Positions 12,401 through 27,400 of a stretch of 64,000 bases of DNA are shown in pieces (the stretch's first letter is position 1; each line of letters opens with the position of its first letter). The translations under genes and the position numbers were made by a program. The notes below the pieces were generated by a model, which saw only the letters and a list, made by a program, of their open reading frames with translations, did no database searches and was not told where the DNA came from. The DNA comes from Lycorma delicatula. Lineage: Eukaryota > Arthropoda > Insecta > Hemiptera > Fulgoridae. The DNA is taken from the NCBI RefSeq assembly GCF_047948215.1, contig NC_134461.1:83476103-83540102 (forward strand), in the 5' to 3' direction.

Positions 12401-15400
12401 AAATTATTGGTTCAGGAATTGGTTGTATAAGTTTTCATAGATGTTGAAGTAGTCTACGCTCACATAAGTGTGAGACACAACCGTTAATATTCCATTGCAT
12501 TATATTTTCCATCTCTTTTATAGGCATGGTTTACCTTTTGGCCATCCCTTCTTCTTTTTCATGACCGTAGTAAAACGTGGGTCAGTTTGCATCCCCGAAC
12601 AGCTGCAGTCACTCTCCTCATCTGAGACTATCATAGTCTCAGGGTTTGGCAGAGTTGTGCTCTGTGTGTACCGGGATTTGCTGGTTTCAGTAATCTGGCC
12701 AAGAACATGTGAGCTATTGGGGGTGACGGTGCTGGAAGCCCTATCATCGCGCCTCATGTTGTTTCCATTCTGTCTCGAACAGAGGTATCGTTCTCTTGTG
12801 GCCTTTTTTCTGTTGGTGTTTGTTCCTCGTGAGGGAGATCTCGAGCTCTCAAGGGACATCGATGTTTGAATAACCCAGTGTTCCCTTGCCATCAGCATTG
12901 GATTGCTGTTTATCGACGCGCTCAATTTCAGCAATCTTCTGCGACATCAACAGCTTGTTTAAATTGGCGCTTAAATTTGACTGTTGTCTGTCGGTGGCAC
13001 TAGCTTAACTGTACCGAATGTCCCCTTGGGCCAACCTCTTTTAAATTTTCTCTCTATCCTCTGAAATTCAATCTCTGAGGATGAGGTGTCTGAGGCTTTG
13101 GAGATATTATCTTCGTCCATTTGATCATCCCCCTCTGATGCCACCAATGTTGGTGGGGAGGATGTTTTGCATCTGGCATTCAATGATACTGACTGTGATG
13201 GAGAGGGGAATACTACATCTAAGTTCATGCTTGATACACTCCCCAAGGATATTTTTGGGGCAGCTAAAACTCTCACCCTCCCTTTTTGGAAACCTCTGTC
13301 CTTTTGGAGACTCCACAACTACTTTAACATCTATTACTTTATGATGAGTTACTGACTTGTTTTCTTTCTGAATCCCCTGAGTAGGGACTCTTTCTATCTC
13401 GACCTCAACTTGTCTCAAATTAGATTGAGGTTATGTTTTTCGGTTACTCTGGCTGTGGTACTAGTCAATGGTTGGGAACCATTCTCCTTTGCTACTCCCT
13501 GAACTCTTGGCGCCAGCTTTAAAAATTCTTTGCTACTTTCTTTCAGTGGCCAAGCTTTGAGTTTCTCATCGATGATCCTGTCAGCCATACTTGCCAAGGC
13601 TGGTGCTATCACAGATATAATGTCTTTAGGTTTCAAAGAGTTTTCAGGAATTGCTGCAACTTGGGCATAAGATGTTGATTTAAGCAACCTGTTTTGCACT
13701 ATTTTCCTTGCCTCAAAGTAGCTAATTTTCTGCTCGGCCCTGGATGGCTACCTCCTCTTTATACATTAGCCAGTTTCACGATCTAGCTAAATGTTGCCCA
13801 TGATAATTCACACAGATGGGTGAATCCCTACACGGTCCATCTGGATGTAGAGGGTATCCACAAGTGTAGACTTGTCTTGTGCAGCATACTGCTGTGCTTC
13901 CAGATCTTTGACACTCAAAACACTGTAAAGGAGTTGGTATAAACGGATGCACCTCCAATCTGTGAAAACCAGCCTCTATCAGGAAACCTCGGCTTATTAA
14001 AGGTGAGGATGTGTGACACAGAGGGTACCACTTCCCCGTCGCATTGTGCACTCAACCATTGACATGCTGCATCTCCCTGCTTGCACAGTTCCTTCACAAT
14101 TTCTTCCTCTATGCCGTTCAATAGGTCTCTGCACACGACCACTCCTTTGGAGGTATTTAAAGTACTATGTGGCGAAACCTCAACATTCATAACACCGATC
14201 CTTGTAACCTTAAGAAGCCGCAAGGGCTGTAAATCATTTACAGTTACGACAAACTGATTGTTCCATATAAATCTAGTTGTCAGTCAATATGTCGCAAGGT
14301 GTAGGTGGAGAGATGGTTGAGCGTATCCTGGATTCCTCCGGGGTGGTTGCCTGGGTTCCTCCAGTCAGCCACCTCCCACAGATTTACTTGGACTGGGGAG
14401 TCAGGTACTGCCTGACCCATGATACCGATATCCCAGGGCTCGCACGTAACTGTAAGGGCTCTGACACCCTTATCCATGGGACAATCCCTATCTAAGGCCA
14501 AAGTGACTGACTTACACTGGGTGGCACAAGATTTGTGGCAGATCAAGCTCACAGCAGCCCACCCACAACCCGGCTCCACAATCAAAAAGAAGGATGAGCA
14601 CTCCCAGTCTGCACTTCGTTCATTGTCAGCAGAAATCATGGCCATGGCTCTTGCCCTCGCTGCCAGCAATGAAACTGAGAAGCACAACTGCAACTAGCTT
14701 GGGACCATCAATCCCGTGCTCCACGGGCAGCTTATGAGCAAGACCATTTCCCTCTTGGCTTACACAAGTGAAAGTACTAAAGTACCATGTTGTTGCTCAC
14801 CCCAGACATGTGCGTAGATGTTATTGCACTGACATGGGGTTGTTTTTGTCTGTGGAAACTGAAATTTTATTTTATCTGTTATCTTCTGTAATATTATTTA
14901 TATTTATAATATTCTGCCTGTTCATTTTTTTACATACTTCATAAGTCTGTCAATCATACTTTTTTAATTATTTTTACCAAAATTTTAGTTGTAAAAGAAA
15001 TAATTGTTTTAATCTTGTTATCATGGAATTGAGTTATATTGACTGATTAAATGATTAATAATAATTATTTGTTAAAATAGTAGGACATTTTATTTATTAC
15101 CTTCAATTCTTTTTTAAGTTGTGAAAAGCATGAAGATGATGAGGAGGCAGCATTTATAAAACAGTTGCATGAGAAAAAACAAAAGGAAGCAGAAAGAATA
15201 TCAGCCTTACATTTGAGTACTGACCATGTAAGTTTTTTCACTTTTTTGTAAAATAAATTAACTTTCAAATTCTTTTCATAGGCAAATCAATAAGCCAAAT
15301 TATGCAACAGATATGAATTTTATTTTGTTACAAATTTAATACATGTTATAGATGATTCTGGTTGATGGTACTCATTTAAATAGGAATTTTATATATGCAT

Positions 15401-18400
15401 TGTTCCATGATTTAAAAAATAATTATAAATTGAAATAAAAATCATCATTCTGTTTATAGATTCAGTGATTATAATTTGAAGAGAATAGATATTTAAAAAA
15501 AATTACATTCACTAAATTTGTTTGTGTTTATTCAGGGTATGGGAAACAACCCCAGTTGAACCCATTAAAGTAATACTACATAAGGAAGAAAAAACATGTT
15601 TGTGAGAGATAATAATGTTAAATGTCATTCAAAGATCTATTTATGTCTCAGAATCTCTATTGGATAAACTATTCTACTATAGTTAAAATATTGAGAAATT
15701 ATGATCAGAAATCTTCATACAACAATATTCTGTATATGCTTTTGAGGAAAATAAGGAAAATTTGGAGGTCAGATATTTGTAAACATATTCAAGTCATGAT
15801 TTTGTAGGTAAAGAAGAAAGTGTCTCTCAGTGGATTTACAATGATGAAGATCTTAATTGGTTTACATCTTAATTACACTTCACAACAGGTCAATGATATT
15901 GCTGATAACGCTGTTGAAAAATACAAATAGAGATCCAGGTCTGACTACATAAAGTTACAAATGTATTTTATTTTAGGCTGTGTTCCATTTTGGATTGTGG
16001 AATTTTGCTTTTCCTCCCAAACTTTTAATGATCTTATGTCTTTGAAAGCAACTAATCTGTATGTTAACCGTAGGTGTACTTCAAACCAGTGGGCATCTAC
16101 ATTATTCATAATCGTTCATGAGATTGGAATATCTAGAAGTAAAAAGTTATTATACTACATGTACTATGTATGTTTTGCTATTAAAAAAAAAAAAGTTTCC
16201 CTCTGAATAATTAAATTACTTCTGTTTTCCAAGTAATTATATTACTTGGAAAACACTGAGTTTTATATCACATTAAATTTGTTATTTTTGCTTTCCCATA
16301 CAGCATTATAGCTGTAGAAGGAAAAGTATTGTAATCAGTCCAATTTGGGCATATGCAGTTTTCACCAGATCTTGATGTTTTGACATCTAAGGAACAAAAA
16401 AAAAAACAAACTGGATGGTAATTTTCTGGATGTTAATGTTCATATGTACATGTATGTGTTTGGTGTTGCCCTCTAAATACCTTATATCTCAAGAACTACT
16501 AGACGGATTTTCACCAAACTTGATCAGATTACTTCTATATGTGGGGAATTGATGCCATTAAATTTTCAACTTAAAAGGTCTAGGGGGTGAGGTTGTATGT
16601 AGAGAGGTAACCCTAAGTATCTTGAGATTTCACCTAATTAAGGTCTTATTTTTCTTAGGTTCATTTGTTAAGGATTAAAAAATAATATTTGTAAAAAAAA
16701 GTTTGCTAAATCACAACCCCATCCCAAAATATACTCTAAATAAACTATTGGCTAAGTGGGCATACTGCATCAGTAGTACCCCCTCTCACCACCACAAGTG
16801 CTAGCCACTTGTCACTAGTCACTAGTCAGCAACAAGTGCTGACTTACTACTGTTGTAGTTGTCTGTTTTGTTGTGACTTGACAGATGAGCAATAGAATTA
16901 AATAAATGAATAATATTTAATGTGTAAAAAAGTAATTTGGTGTGGCTGGGTCTCGAACTCAAATGTTCAGTTGACTCAGTACTTGTGCGTTAAGCTTTGC
17001 GGCTACACCAGTCTGCCGATTGTACAAGCGAAATTTGTTCTATGTAAGTTGTGAAATTACGATAGTTTTGTTAGTGCCAACCATTGCTGCTAGTACTGCC
17101 ACACCTGTGCGATATAGATACAGTATGCATGTGCCTTTAATTAGAATTGTTGAATTAAATAAATGAAGAAATATTATATTTAAATAAAATTATAAATTTT
17201 AAAATTAAGTTGATGTGTAAGCTGTGCATCAGAAACAATCTGCGCAGTTCTAGGAATTTGCCAGAATGCGGCTTTAGCTGCATGACGGGTAAGTCCTATA
17301 ACTGTGTTTTCAGATTTGTTTTTACTGGTAGGCAAACTCAGATGTTTTCATTCCATACTCTTGACATTGATTCTGGTGTAAAATGATGATCCAGGTTTCA
17401 TCACAAGTTATGTAATCTTAAAAAAAAAACTTTTTTTTAAGTTCTGTACAAGTGTGAATTCAGGTATCTGATTTTGATTCTACCATTTTGGAATCCACCT
17501 TGAACACATTTTGTGGTAGTTCATTTATCATGGATAATACAATGGACATTACCAATAATTGCACTATACATTTCAGTAATTTTTATCCATTTATCCTTGC
17601 AAATAAAATCATTATTGCTATTTTGCAAAGCATCAGAAAAATTTTTCAATGGTCTTTTACTATGATGAAAACTTTTCTGCCCAATTTATACAGTTCAATC
17701 AAGTTTGCATGATAAATATAGTTTTTACCTTACTGTTTTAACATCCATGGGTATATTTTGGTCAGTTTTGTATCTTCAGAAAATAAAAATCTTACCACAG
17801 TGTGTTTTTGTATTGTACATATTTCAAGCAGAACTATTTGAAATAAACAAAAAAGGTTATAATAATGAAAATTCTTTTCAAACAGTTTATATTTTCTATC
17901 TCAAGAATGGGAACTGAAATGTCAAACAGTTTCAGTTTATTCTGTTATATAGTTTTTCTAATGTAGTCATTTTAATTGTAGAAAGTATATACATTGAAAT
18001 ATTATAATATGATTTTCCATTATTGTTAAGAAAATTTAGAATCATGACAATTTTGTATACATATAACATTACAAAAAATGATCATTACTATTTATTATCA
18101 TCATCATCATTTTATTTTATCATTATTATTTTATAATAGGTATTCTATTTTTACAGGTATATGCTTGAATGTTTTATGGTGAACATGTACACATTTATGA
18201 AATACTACTGAATTATATTATTTTTATTTTTACATTAAATTGTAGAGCATTTTGTTTCTTTAATTTTTTTTAAAATACCACATATTCTACATTTTAGTGT
18301 TAATATCAGTTGTTTTATTTTTGTATTTTGCATCTTGATATTTGTTAGAAACACATTAATTACCTTCAGTAAGGTACATATAACTTAATAAAATGCTGAT

Positions 18401-21400
18401 TGAGATTGATTGATATGAATTATAAATGGTAACTGTTGAGAGGGTTGAGATGTTTTTTTATAATGTTGTATTTGTGCATTTTTGTTAATAATAAAATTAA
18501 TTCTTAATAGTTTTATTGTTTGTTAATTTTCTTTTTTAACTTTTTGTTTCAACTAGTCTCATCCGCATACTCCTGTGGAAGTTAAACCGACATCACCATT
18601 GTTGACTAGCCTCTTACAGAGTCCTTCTCCAGTCCTATTACATCGCAGTACAGGACCGACTATATCTAGCTTATTACATTCAGCACCTCCGGTACCTCCA
18701 GTATTACCGGTGCGATCTTCTGCCAATACTACTAGTAAGTTGCAGATAAATTAAAAAGAAGGACTGGGAGAAACTTTTGTACTTGCTGTTGGTATTTATT
18801 ATTCGTTTATGAATTGTAGACAAGGTTACTAAGTGCATCAAGATACTTTTGTTTATTAGATAAATCTTTAATATTTTTAAACATTATATATATTTTTTTT
18901 GTCTTCAGTCATTTGACTGGTTTAATCTCTGCAAGATTCCCTATCTAGTGCTAGTCGTTTCATTTCAGTATACCCTCTACATCCTACATCCCTAACAATT
19001 TGTTTTACATATTCCAAACGTGGCCTGCCAACACAATTTTTTCCTTCTACCTGTCCTTCCAATATTAAAGCGACTATTCCAGGATGTCTTAATATGTGGC
19101 CTTCTTCTTCTTTTAATTATATTTTTTCAAATGCTTCTTTCTTCATCTATTTGCCGCAACACCTCTTCATTTGTCACTTTATCCACCCATCTAATTTTTA
19201 ACATTCTTCTATAGCACCACATTTCAAAAGCTTCTAATCTTTTCTTCTCAGGTACTCTGATCATCCAAGTTTCACTTCCATATAAAGCTATGCTTCAAAC
19301 ATATACTTTCAAAAATGTTCTCCTGATGTACATTATATATAAGGATGCTTAATATATATATATATATATTTTTTTTTTGTCTGTAGAACTGCACCTAATT
19401 ATTTAAATATTAAAAAGTTTTCTTAAGTACGACAGGAATGATCAGTGTTCCAATTAGCATATGTAATATCGGTGTATGTCTCAATAAACTGGTTGTCGGG
19501 CAGTAGGGCTTTGTATTGTGTCATAATTGACATGGAGTTATTAATGATTATGTGCTCTCTAACGACTTAGTTTATTTTGTTTTCCACTCAAGAAACAAGT
19601 GAAAAATTTGACTAGGGAATAAAAAGATATAAAAATGAGATTTCCTTTAAAATAAATTTAACAATTTAAAGTATGAATGTAAATAATTTAGAAAACAAAA
19701 AAAATAAATTTTTATAATTTAAACGGAATTTCTAAACAAACGCAGTTAAGAAATAACTATAGAAATTGCAATGACTGTGCTGTAATGGAAGTTACAGAGC
19801 AGGCTTCACTATTAAACATCCATCATTTATTAGTTGTTTCTTAATGCTATTAGTCTTTTCAGTACTTAAAAACTAATCACATAAAAATATAAAATAATAA
19901 AATTCTGGGATACTTCACTGTTTTAGAGGTGGACTAATTTTTTTTTTCAGTAAACTGATTCAGTTTAAAAATCTACTTTTATTTTTAAACTGAACAATTC
20001 ATAAAGACTTTTTCTTCAAAAACACTTAGCATATTGTTTCTCGTCCAAATCATAATTATTTTCTGACAAACTACCTTTGTAACAATTACTAATGTAGATA
20101 TCCAATCAGGATTTAATAAAACCTTATTTTAATAACCTGGACCATTCGTATTACTCTTAAGAATATAAAAATAGAGTGTGTTTGATTATATATGACACTT
20201 ATTGAAGCTGTTATTTAAGAATACTGGTGGATCATGATGGTTTTCTTCACCTTATTATCTGTTTCAGTTGAACACATCAATAATAGGAATAATTAATTTT
20301 AAAACAAATAGTGCATAAACATAGGATACTGAAGAAATTATTCAGATTCTGCTAACACATCTTAGTATTCTGTGGGCAAAGTTTTAAAATGAGTATATGT
20401 AATAGTTGGCTATAAAAATACTTAAGTAGCTGTCAAAATCAGTTGGTTTTAACTTTTTACAAACCTCTGAAAAATTTTATTTTTGTTTAATACTGAATGC
20501 CAAATTATTTTTATTGCTTAATTATTATTAATTCTGTAATCTTTAACAATTATTATTAATTTAACAGCTACCTTAATTTTATATCTAATTCCAATTTTAA
20601 TTCTTGGAATTTGTATTTAAAAAATTTTGTAGTTAATGAGAATTCTTATGTTTGTGAACATTTTTTAGACAGACAAAAAATGTTTTCATACTTTTTCTTT
20701 CTTTTCTTTTTTTGTATAATTTAATAAATTTTAAGTTAGTTGATAGCATCAGATGAAAGCATTAATGTAACATTTTGTTTTTTTATTAATAGTTATGATT
20801 GATGAATGTTATCATATTGCTTTATAGGTACCTCTACAACATTATCTAAATTACTTGAAACACCGGCTATGATTCATTTACCAGTATCAGATAGCGATAA
20901 TTCTACAAGTCCTTCAAAAAGTATTTTATCTAGAAGTCCTGTAGCAGGAGCTGGAGTAGTAACAGAACAACCACCACCTCATGGTGACAGGCTTTACTTA
21001 TGAATTACTTTATTTTTTAAGTTAAATTTCAGAACTTATGTTATTTAAGTATACAAATAAGACTTTTTAGAGCATTGTCCATAAAGGCAAAATCAGCTGT
21101 ATTTTAAATAATGATAATCATATTTATGTTTTTCTTATATATCGTTGGTTACAGAAACATATAACTTTTACTAACCTTCTGCAAATGTTATGTGCTTCAG
21201 AACACTTTTTTAAGTTAGAAAGTAATTTATTTTTGGTGATGGGTGTAAAAAGTATTTATACTAATTTTCTATATAATCTGTATTATTGTATAGTTATATA
21301 ATGAAAAGTGAGGGAAAGAAAATGAAAATTATAAAAATCAATATGTTTTTGTCCATAAAAAAATTACTTTAAAAAAAAATTATATATAATAGCATTCAAC

Positions 21401-24400
21401 TATACCCTAGAACCATAGAGTACGAACACTACGTCCTAAAGATAACTAATTATTTTGATTGACCATTCTCTTTAACTTGAGACTTATGTTTTTCTGTTGT
21501 ACAATATATGTCCATGAAAAATCGTAAAAATTATATTAATGAATTTTTTACTGAGTTATTTATTCTGTGGAGGTTGATCACTAAAATACCCTCGGAGACT
21601 GTAAAATATTGTCGTAACTGGAAATTGCATGGCTTAGAAACAAATAGTTGTATTCATTGAATACTTAATCATGTGATTGCTTCCTCTGTCCTGTTGAAGC
21701 CACATATCTGGATTGTTTCTCTATTATTTGAAAAACCAAAATTCTTCAACTAATTTGATGAATCAGTCTGTTGTGCCACTAACAGAAACTTCGTTATTGT
21801 CTAGAAAAATGTCTGAACTAATTAACTTAAACACCGTACAGTAGTTCCCAATGGAATTTCATGAGATTTGGTTGGTTTATATTTACTTTAATGGAAGTGT
21901 ACTTTGTTGCTCATTTACATATTGTGATTGGTATCATCTTTTATATTTATTAATGATTGATGATTAATAAGTGTGTGGTTTATTTTACCAGTGTTACAAA
22001 GCCAACTCATTTGACTTTCATAAAATATTCCTTCAGATACTAGCATTTTGATAACATAGATGAAACTGTATAACAACAGGCAGAACATTTAGGGCTGTGT
22101 AGCATAGCACTTCCTCTGAAATAATGTTTTCAGATCTGCATTATGTTACACACTATTCTTTGTTTATAGAGATTTTCTTTTTTAATGCAGATCCAGTCGC
22201 ATCAAATTCTTCATCCAGGTTTTTCACCACTTGGCCTGATTATGTTGCATTAAATAATTGATGTCAAAGAGGTATCACTGATACCTCTAGCCTTTTTGCA
22301 ACCAAAAATATCTTTATTTTTATAAAACATCTTATGATGTATTAATGTCTGCTATTCATCTGTTCAATTGTGTGTTTAAATGGTTTAGAAAGTATTGATT
22401 GTTGCTGGAACATACTCAAATGTTTTTTTTTCAAGATCTATAATCACCTTTTAATAATACATGATTGTACAGTGTGTCCGGAAAGTTGCAGTACCCTGGA
22501 ATTATGGAAGTGTAATGATGAAACTTTCTTAATTATTATTTTATATTTCTATTTCATTATTTTATATAAACAGATATTACAATAACTGGAGTAGTTTATA
22601 AAAGGTATTGAAAATGAACTCCTCCAACATCAATACAACACTGCACGTGTTTCAAGTTGTTTTCAAACACTTTAATCAGCTGACATACTGTTTATATGCT
22701 GTTATTGTGATTTTTAGTTTGTCAGTTGTACATGGTCTGTTGCAATACACTGCTTGTTTTGCTGCCCCCCCCCCCCCCCTATAGAAAGTAATCTGGGAGA
22801 GTCAGATTGGTTGATCATGCAGGAACAAACCTCTCAAAATGATTTGTTCATCAAAGTCATTTCTTAAAAAGTGATTGACCTGTTAGCTATATACTGTGGT
22901 GCCATCTTGTTGGAACCAACCATGATTGATTTCAAATTCTGTTAACTGACTAATGAAGTCAGTTTAACTGACTTCATTAGTCAGTTTTATTAGTTTATTA
23001 GTTCAGTTTTAACAAACTCAAGTTTGTTAAAACAGCACAATAACGATCACTATTAACTGTATTTTCAAAAAAGATTGGACCCACAATGTGTATTCTACTC
23101 ACTCCTCATCAGACTCCAATTTTCACTTCATGTAATTCATGGGGGTTAGCTGTCAACCTTAGTCGTGTATTTTGTACTCCAATCGTCATGTATAACTAAT
23201 ATACCCTCGTAGATGAAACCACGCTTCATCTGTAACAAAATGTAATGTTGAGAGTACGTATGGAATTTTGGTTAATAATGTTTAAACCATTGACAGTAAT
23301 TTAGTCTCTTACCATGATCTGTAGGTTTCAGTTCTTGAACACATATTACTTTGTAAGGGAAAAGTTCTTTTCTTACAGCTTTATGTGTGGTAGTAAGTTT
23401 GATATCTTGCTGCCGTGCTAAATTACGCATTGACTTTGTTGGACTTTCAACTATAGCATTTGAAATATCAAGCAGTTTCTGTTTGTTTAGTTTAGGTGGT
23501 CTTGTACTTCGATCAGAATCTTCAACAGTGCCTGTTGCTCGACATTTTTCGGTAAGAGCTCAAACTGCATTGCGGTGAGGAACAGGAGTATTTAGAAACT
23601 TTTCAGAAAAACTTGTGTTTCACTAAATCAGTATACTCGTCTCCTTCACGAAAGACATTTTCAATGAGAAAAATACATTTCTCTACCAAAAAACCATTAT
23701 GTTCCTCGCAATTATTGATTCTGATAAGTGAAACAACACAAAATGAAATGAAGCACATTCAACCACAACCCAACAGCTGACGTCTTGGTTTATTACTGAG
23801 CAGTGCCCAACGAACCCACCGGATAACCAACCAAAATCCGAAAGAATAGAATGCACCTCATAATTCTAAAGCATACTGTACAGTTACTTTTTGAATGTCC
23901 TGTATTTATTTATCCGAATATACATTTTGATAGTTTATAAAAGTGAAATTATTTCTCTTTGTTAAGGCATCATAACTAAACAGTTCATTTTTATTGAAAT
24001 CTGTATGTTAATTTGTCTGGGTCCTGATTCAAGCTTAGACCATAAATTATTTCAAAAACATCTGGGGTGTTGCTGCAATCACTTAATCAGAAATAGTTTT
24101 TAACATTTCCTTTCATATTTTTATGATATTTATAGTATTTTAGTAAAATAATTAATGGAACATATTTAATGTAAAAAAGAAACAAACATTTTATCAAAAG
24201 ATTTTTAATGTAAAGTGAGGATTAGGTGAGATATGTCCTCTGTTTTACATGGATCTAAATTGTAAACCAGATAATTATCCACTTATTTTTACAAAACAGT
24301 TATTGTAGAACATTTAGAAAGTCAATAAAAACAAAATCAATACTGTACCATGTTATTCTGGTAGCATGTATCAAGAACATAAAAAATATTTTAAGCTATT

Positions 24401-27400
24401 GTTTTAAGTATAGTTATGCAGCAGCATTTACATCCTAAAAATATGTGGCTCTAAAGATATAAAAAAATATATATATATGTATTGTATAATAATTTTGAAG
24501 TACGGACCAGTACTGGACAGCAGAATTTGCGTATTCGTCAATATTTCAAAATTTATAAAACCATAATTTCAACTTATTCAAAATTCACAAATTACAAAAA
24601 CAATTTATTTTAATGTAATTATAGTCTTAAATACCAACTGAAAATTTAATTTTGTGTAATACTAAATTTCATAAGCACAGTGGTCAATATGTTAATGAAT
24701 TATATATAAATTAAAAAAAAAAAAATTTATATATATAGAATGTATCATGAAGTTCTTCTGGGATTTTCTTAATCTATTCTACTTTTGAAAATAATGGAAA
24801 ACATTCATTATTGATATGTTCTAAAATGCTTTGTTCGCAAGTTACAGCAAGTGAAAGATTTCGCTGTGATTTCAGCTACCCCGGTTAAATGAGGTCATAT
24901 TGAAATTTTTAGAATGTTAATTTATGGGCAGAGTTAGTAATATTTTATGGTTATTAACCTGAAAACTCTAATAAAATAGTTCCCTGAACTGCATCTGCAG
25001 TAATTTTTAAGAAATCTAGAATATAAACCAATAAATTGGGAAAAAACCCCGTTTTTTTTTTTTATTTGGCATTTTATTTTGACATTTATTATAACTTCTT
25101 TAAATAGGTAATAAACACATTAAACTTTTTTACAGAATTTGTAGAGAATTTAATTCTGAAGAAAGTGGTATAAGATAAGTTGAATAAAACAAAGAAAAGT
25201 TTGAAAAATTAGAAATTAGAATTTAGAAATGGTACATTTTTACATTTGTCAGAAAAGTACTTATTTAATGTAAAAAAAAACAAATTCTTTTTTGATGATG
25301 TAAAAAAATCTGCAAAAACATAATTTTTTGTAAAAAATTGCTGTTAAAAAATTTAAAAAAGATTTGGAAATTTACCCAACAATAATATTTTAATGATAAT
25401 ATTTTTTTTTTATTAATGATAAAAATACAATAAATTATATGAAGGATTATTATTTCAAAGTTGGCAATAAAGTACCAACAATACACAATACTGTATTAAT
25501 GCTGTGATATGTATAGTATTTACACTTTGTATGTATTTCACACACTCTTACTAATAGAACATTTAAAGTGTAATGTGAAGTTGAGAGTTACAAATGTACA
25601 GTCCCATAATGTATACTTTACATAGCTCTTATTAATATTTGATATTATTAACTGTTTTACTATTTTTTTGTATAAATAAAATTGGCCTATCTCTTATACT
25701 ATACTGGAAGATATAGCATGCATGTAAATATAGACTATCAGTCAATTTATAAATTGTATTTAACTCAGTTGTTCTTATCACCAATTACTTATCTCTGATG
25801 TTCTTGAGAAACTGACCACTGTATATTGCTTAGTTCTCTTTGTAGTATTTTTTACGTAAGTTTCTTAAATTTTCAGTATCATCCAGCCGTATTGATCAAG
25901 TTCAGCACCAAAGACCTTATAGGCCACAGTTTAAACAACATTCACCACAACAGCAGCAAGAACCAGTAGTAAAGTTGGAAAATAAACTAGAAAAGAAAGA
26001 ACTGGATGAAGTAGATGAGGAACTGAGAGATCCTCCTGTAACTACAACTACAAAAATTGAAGAAAATATTACTAACATCAAAGTAGAAGTTGATGAATTA
26101 ACACCTGTCATTTTAGATGAAGCTATGGAAGTTGTGACTAGTTAGTAAAGTTTAATTTTTGTTTTTTTTTTGTGTGAATGATTAATTTGCTATATAAGCT
26201 TGAAGCTTGTACATGAGAATATGAAATGGGAATTTTTTAGTCTATGAAAAATGCCTTGGCTGACAGGGATTCAAACCCGGGATCTCTGGATAATGCTGAG
26301 ACACTACTACCACTATGGAGATCAATGTTTAACTAATGGTTTTTTTTTAACATGATTAACATCATTGATACCACTAGCTATGTGGGTGAACACTATATTT
26401 TGTTTCTATTGTTAGTTCATGCATTTCCAGTTTTATGTTGTACATGCTTTTCCTTTATTAGTCAATAATTCTATCTTTTACAATTATGTTGTGGTGGGGA
26501 TATATGAGCAAGGCTTTAGAAAGAAAAAAAATACTTTTGATGGTATCAGAAGTACTCTTAGAGCTTAGATTTTATTGTTGATTACTTTGTAACTAAATAT
26601 ATACTGTTACTTATAATTGCTTCTACAAGGGTTGTTCAATAATTAGAGACCTTTCTTTTTCCTGTTTAGCCTTCGGTAACTACCGTTTAGATAATTCTTC
26701 AGAGGATGAATGAGGATGATATGTATGAGTGTAGATGAAGTGTAGTCTTGTACATTCTCAGTTCGACCATTCCTGAGATGTGTGGTTAATTGAAACCCAA
26801 CCACCAAAGAACACCGGTATCCACGATCTAGTATTTAAATCCGTATAAACGTAACTGCCTTTACTAGGATTTGAACCTTACAACTCTTGACTTCAAAATC
26901 AGTTGATTTGCGATGACGAGTTAACCACTAAACTAGCCCGGTGGGCTTTTACTGGTCGCCTACAGATATCCAAAAGCAAAGACCATTTTCATATGACCTG
27001 ATTTTTATAATTTGAGGTATATTTTTTGTATTAAAATAAAACATAGCCAAGTTAAAAAAAAAAATTATTTGAAAGAATAATTTTTTATTTCTTCTAAAAA
27101 GCAGTACTGAAACAGAGTTCCGGCACCAGTGAATTCCTGTTTAAAAACCGTATGGCAGATTTGAAATAAAAAACTATCAACCCTTTTCCGGTATTTTTCC
27201 AAAGCATTCTCAGAAATCGCTATTTCATCAAAACGTTTCATTGTGGAATGAAATTTAAAAAATATAGTTTAAAATTTTTTAAATTGTTGAAAGATGTTTG
27301 TTAACAATTTCAGTCACTGATATACAATGAACTATCCATTGTTAATAGAATCTATGATAGATAATGAAAATGTTTTTCTTACAATAATTTGAATTTATGA

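Larger units (their letters stand above)
8941..14856 (-). mobile_element. I-type (RNase H-bearing) non-LTR retrotransposon, nearly full length, inactivated
   Basis: Read on the minus strand the order is 5' region, ORF1 with cysteine knuckles, apurinic-type endonuclease, reverse transcriptase, RNase H, and an A-rich 3' end (T-run at 8941-8951 on the + strand). A C-terminal RNase H domain plus a knuckle-bearing ORF1 is characteristic of the I superfamily of LINEs. Total length is about 5.9 kb. Both ORFs are broken by several frameshifts and stops, and the YADD box is lost. A near-identical 14-15 bp sequence flanks both ends. Confidence 0.88.

Noticed and set aside
12495..14697. Plus-strand ORFs over the LINE (12495-12869, 13081-13355, 14277-14697)
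   Set aside because: The recognisable LINE proteins run on the minus strand; these are shadows or lie in the LINE 5' region.
23387..23578. Plus-strand ORF in the Tc1-like element
   Set aside because: The complementary strand carries the recognisable helix-turn-helix part of the transposase, so the + frame is a shadow.
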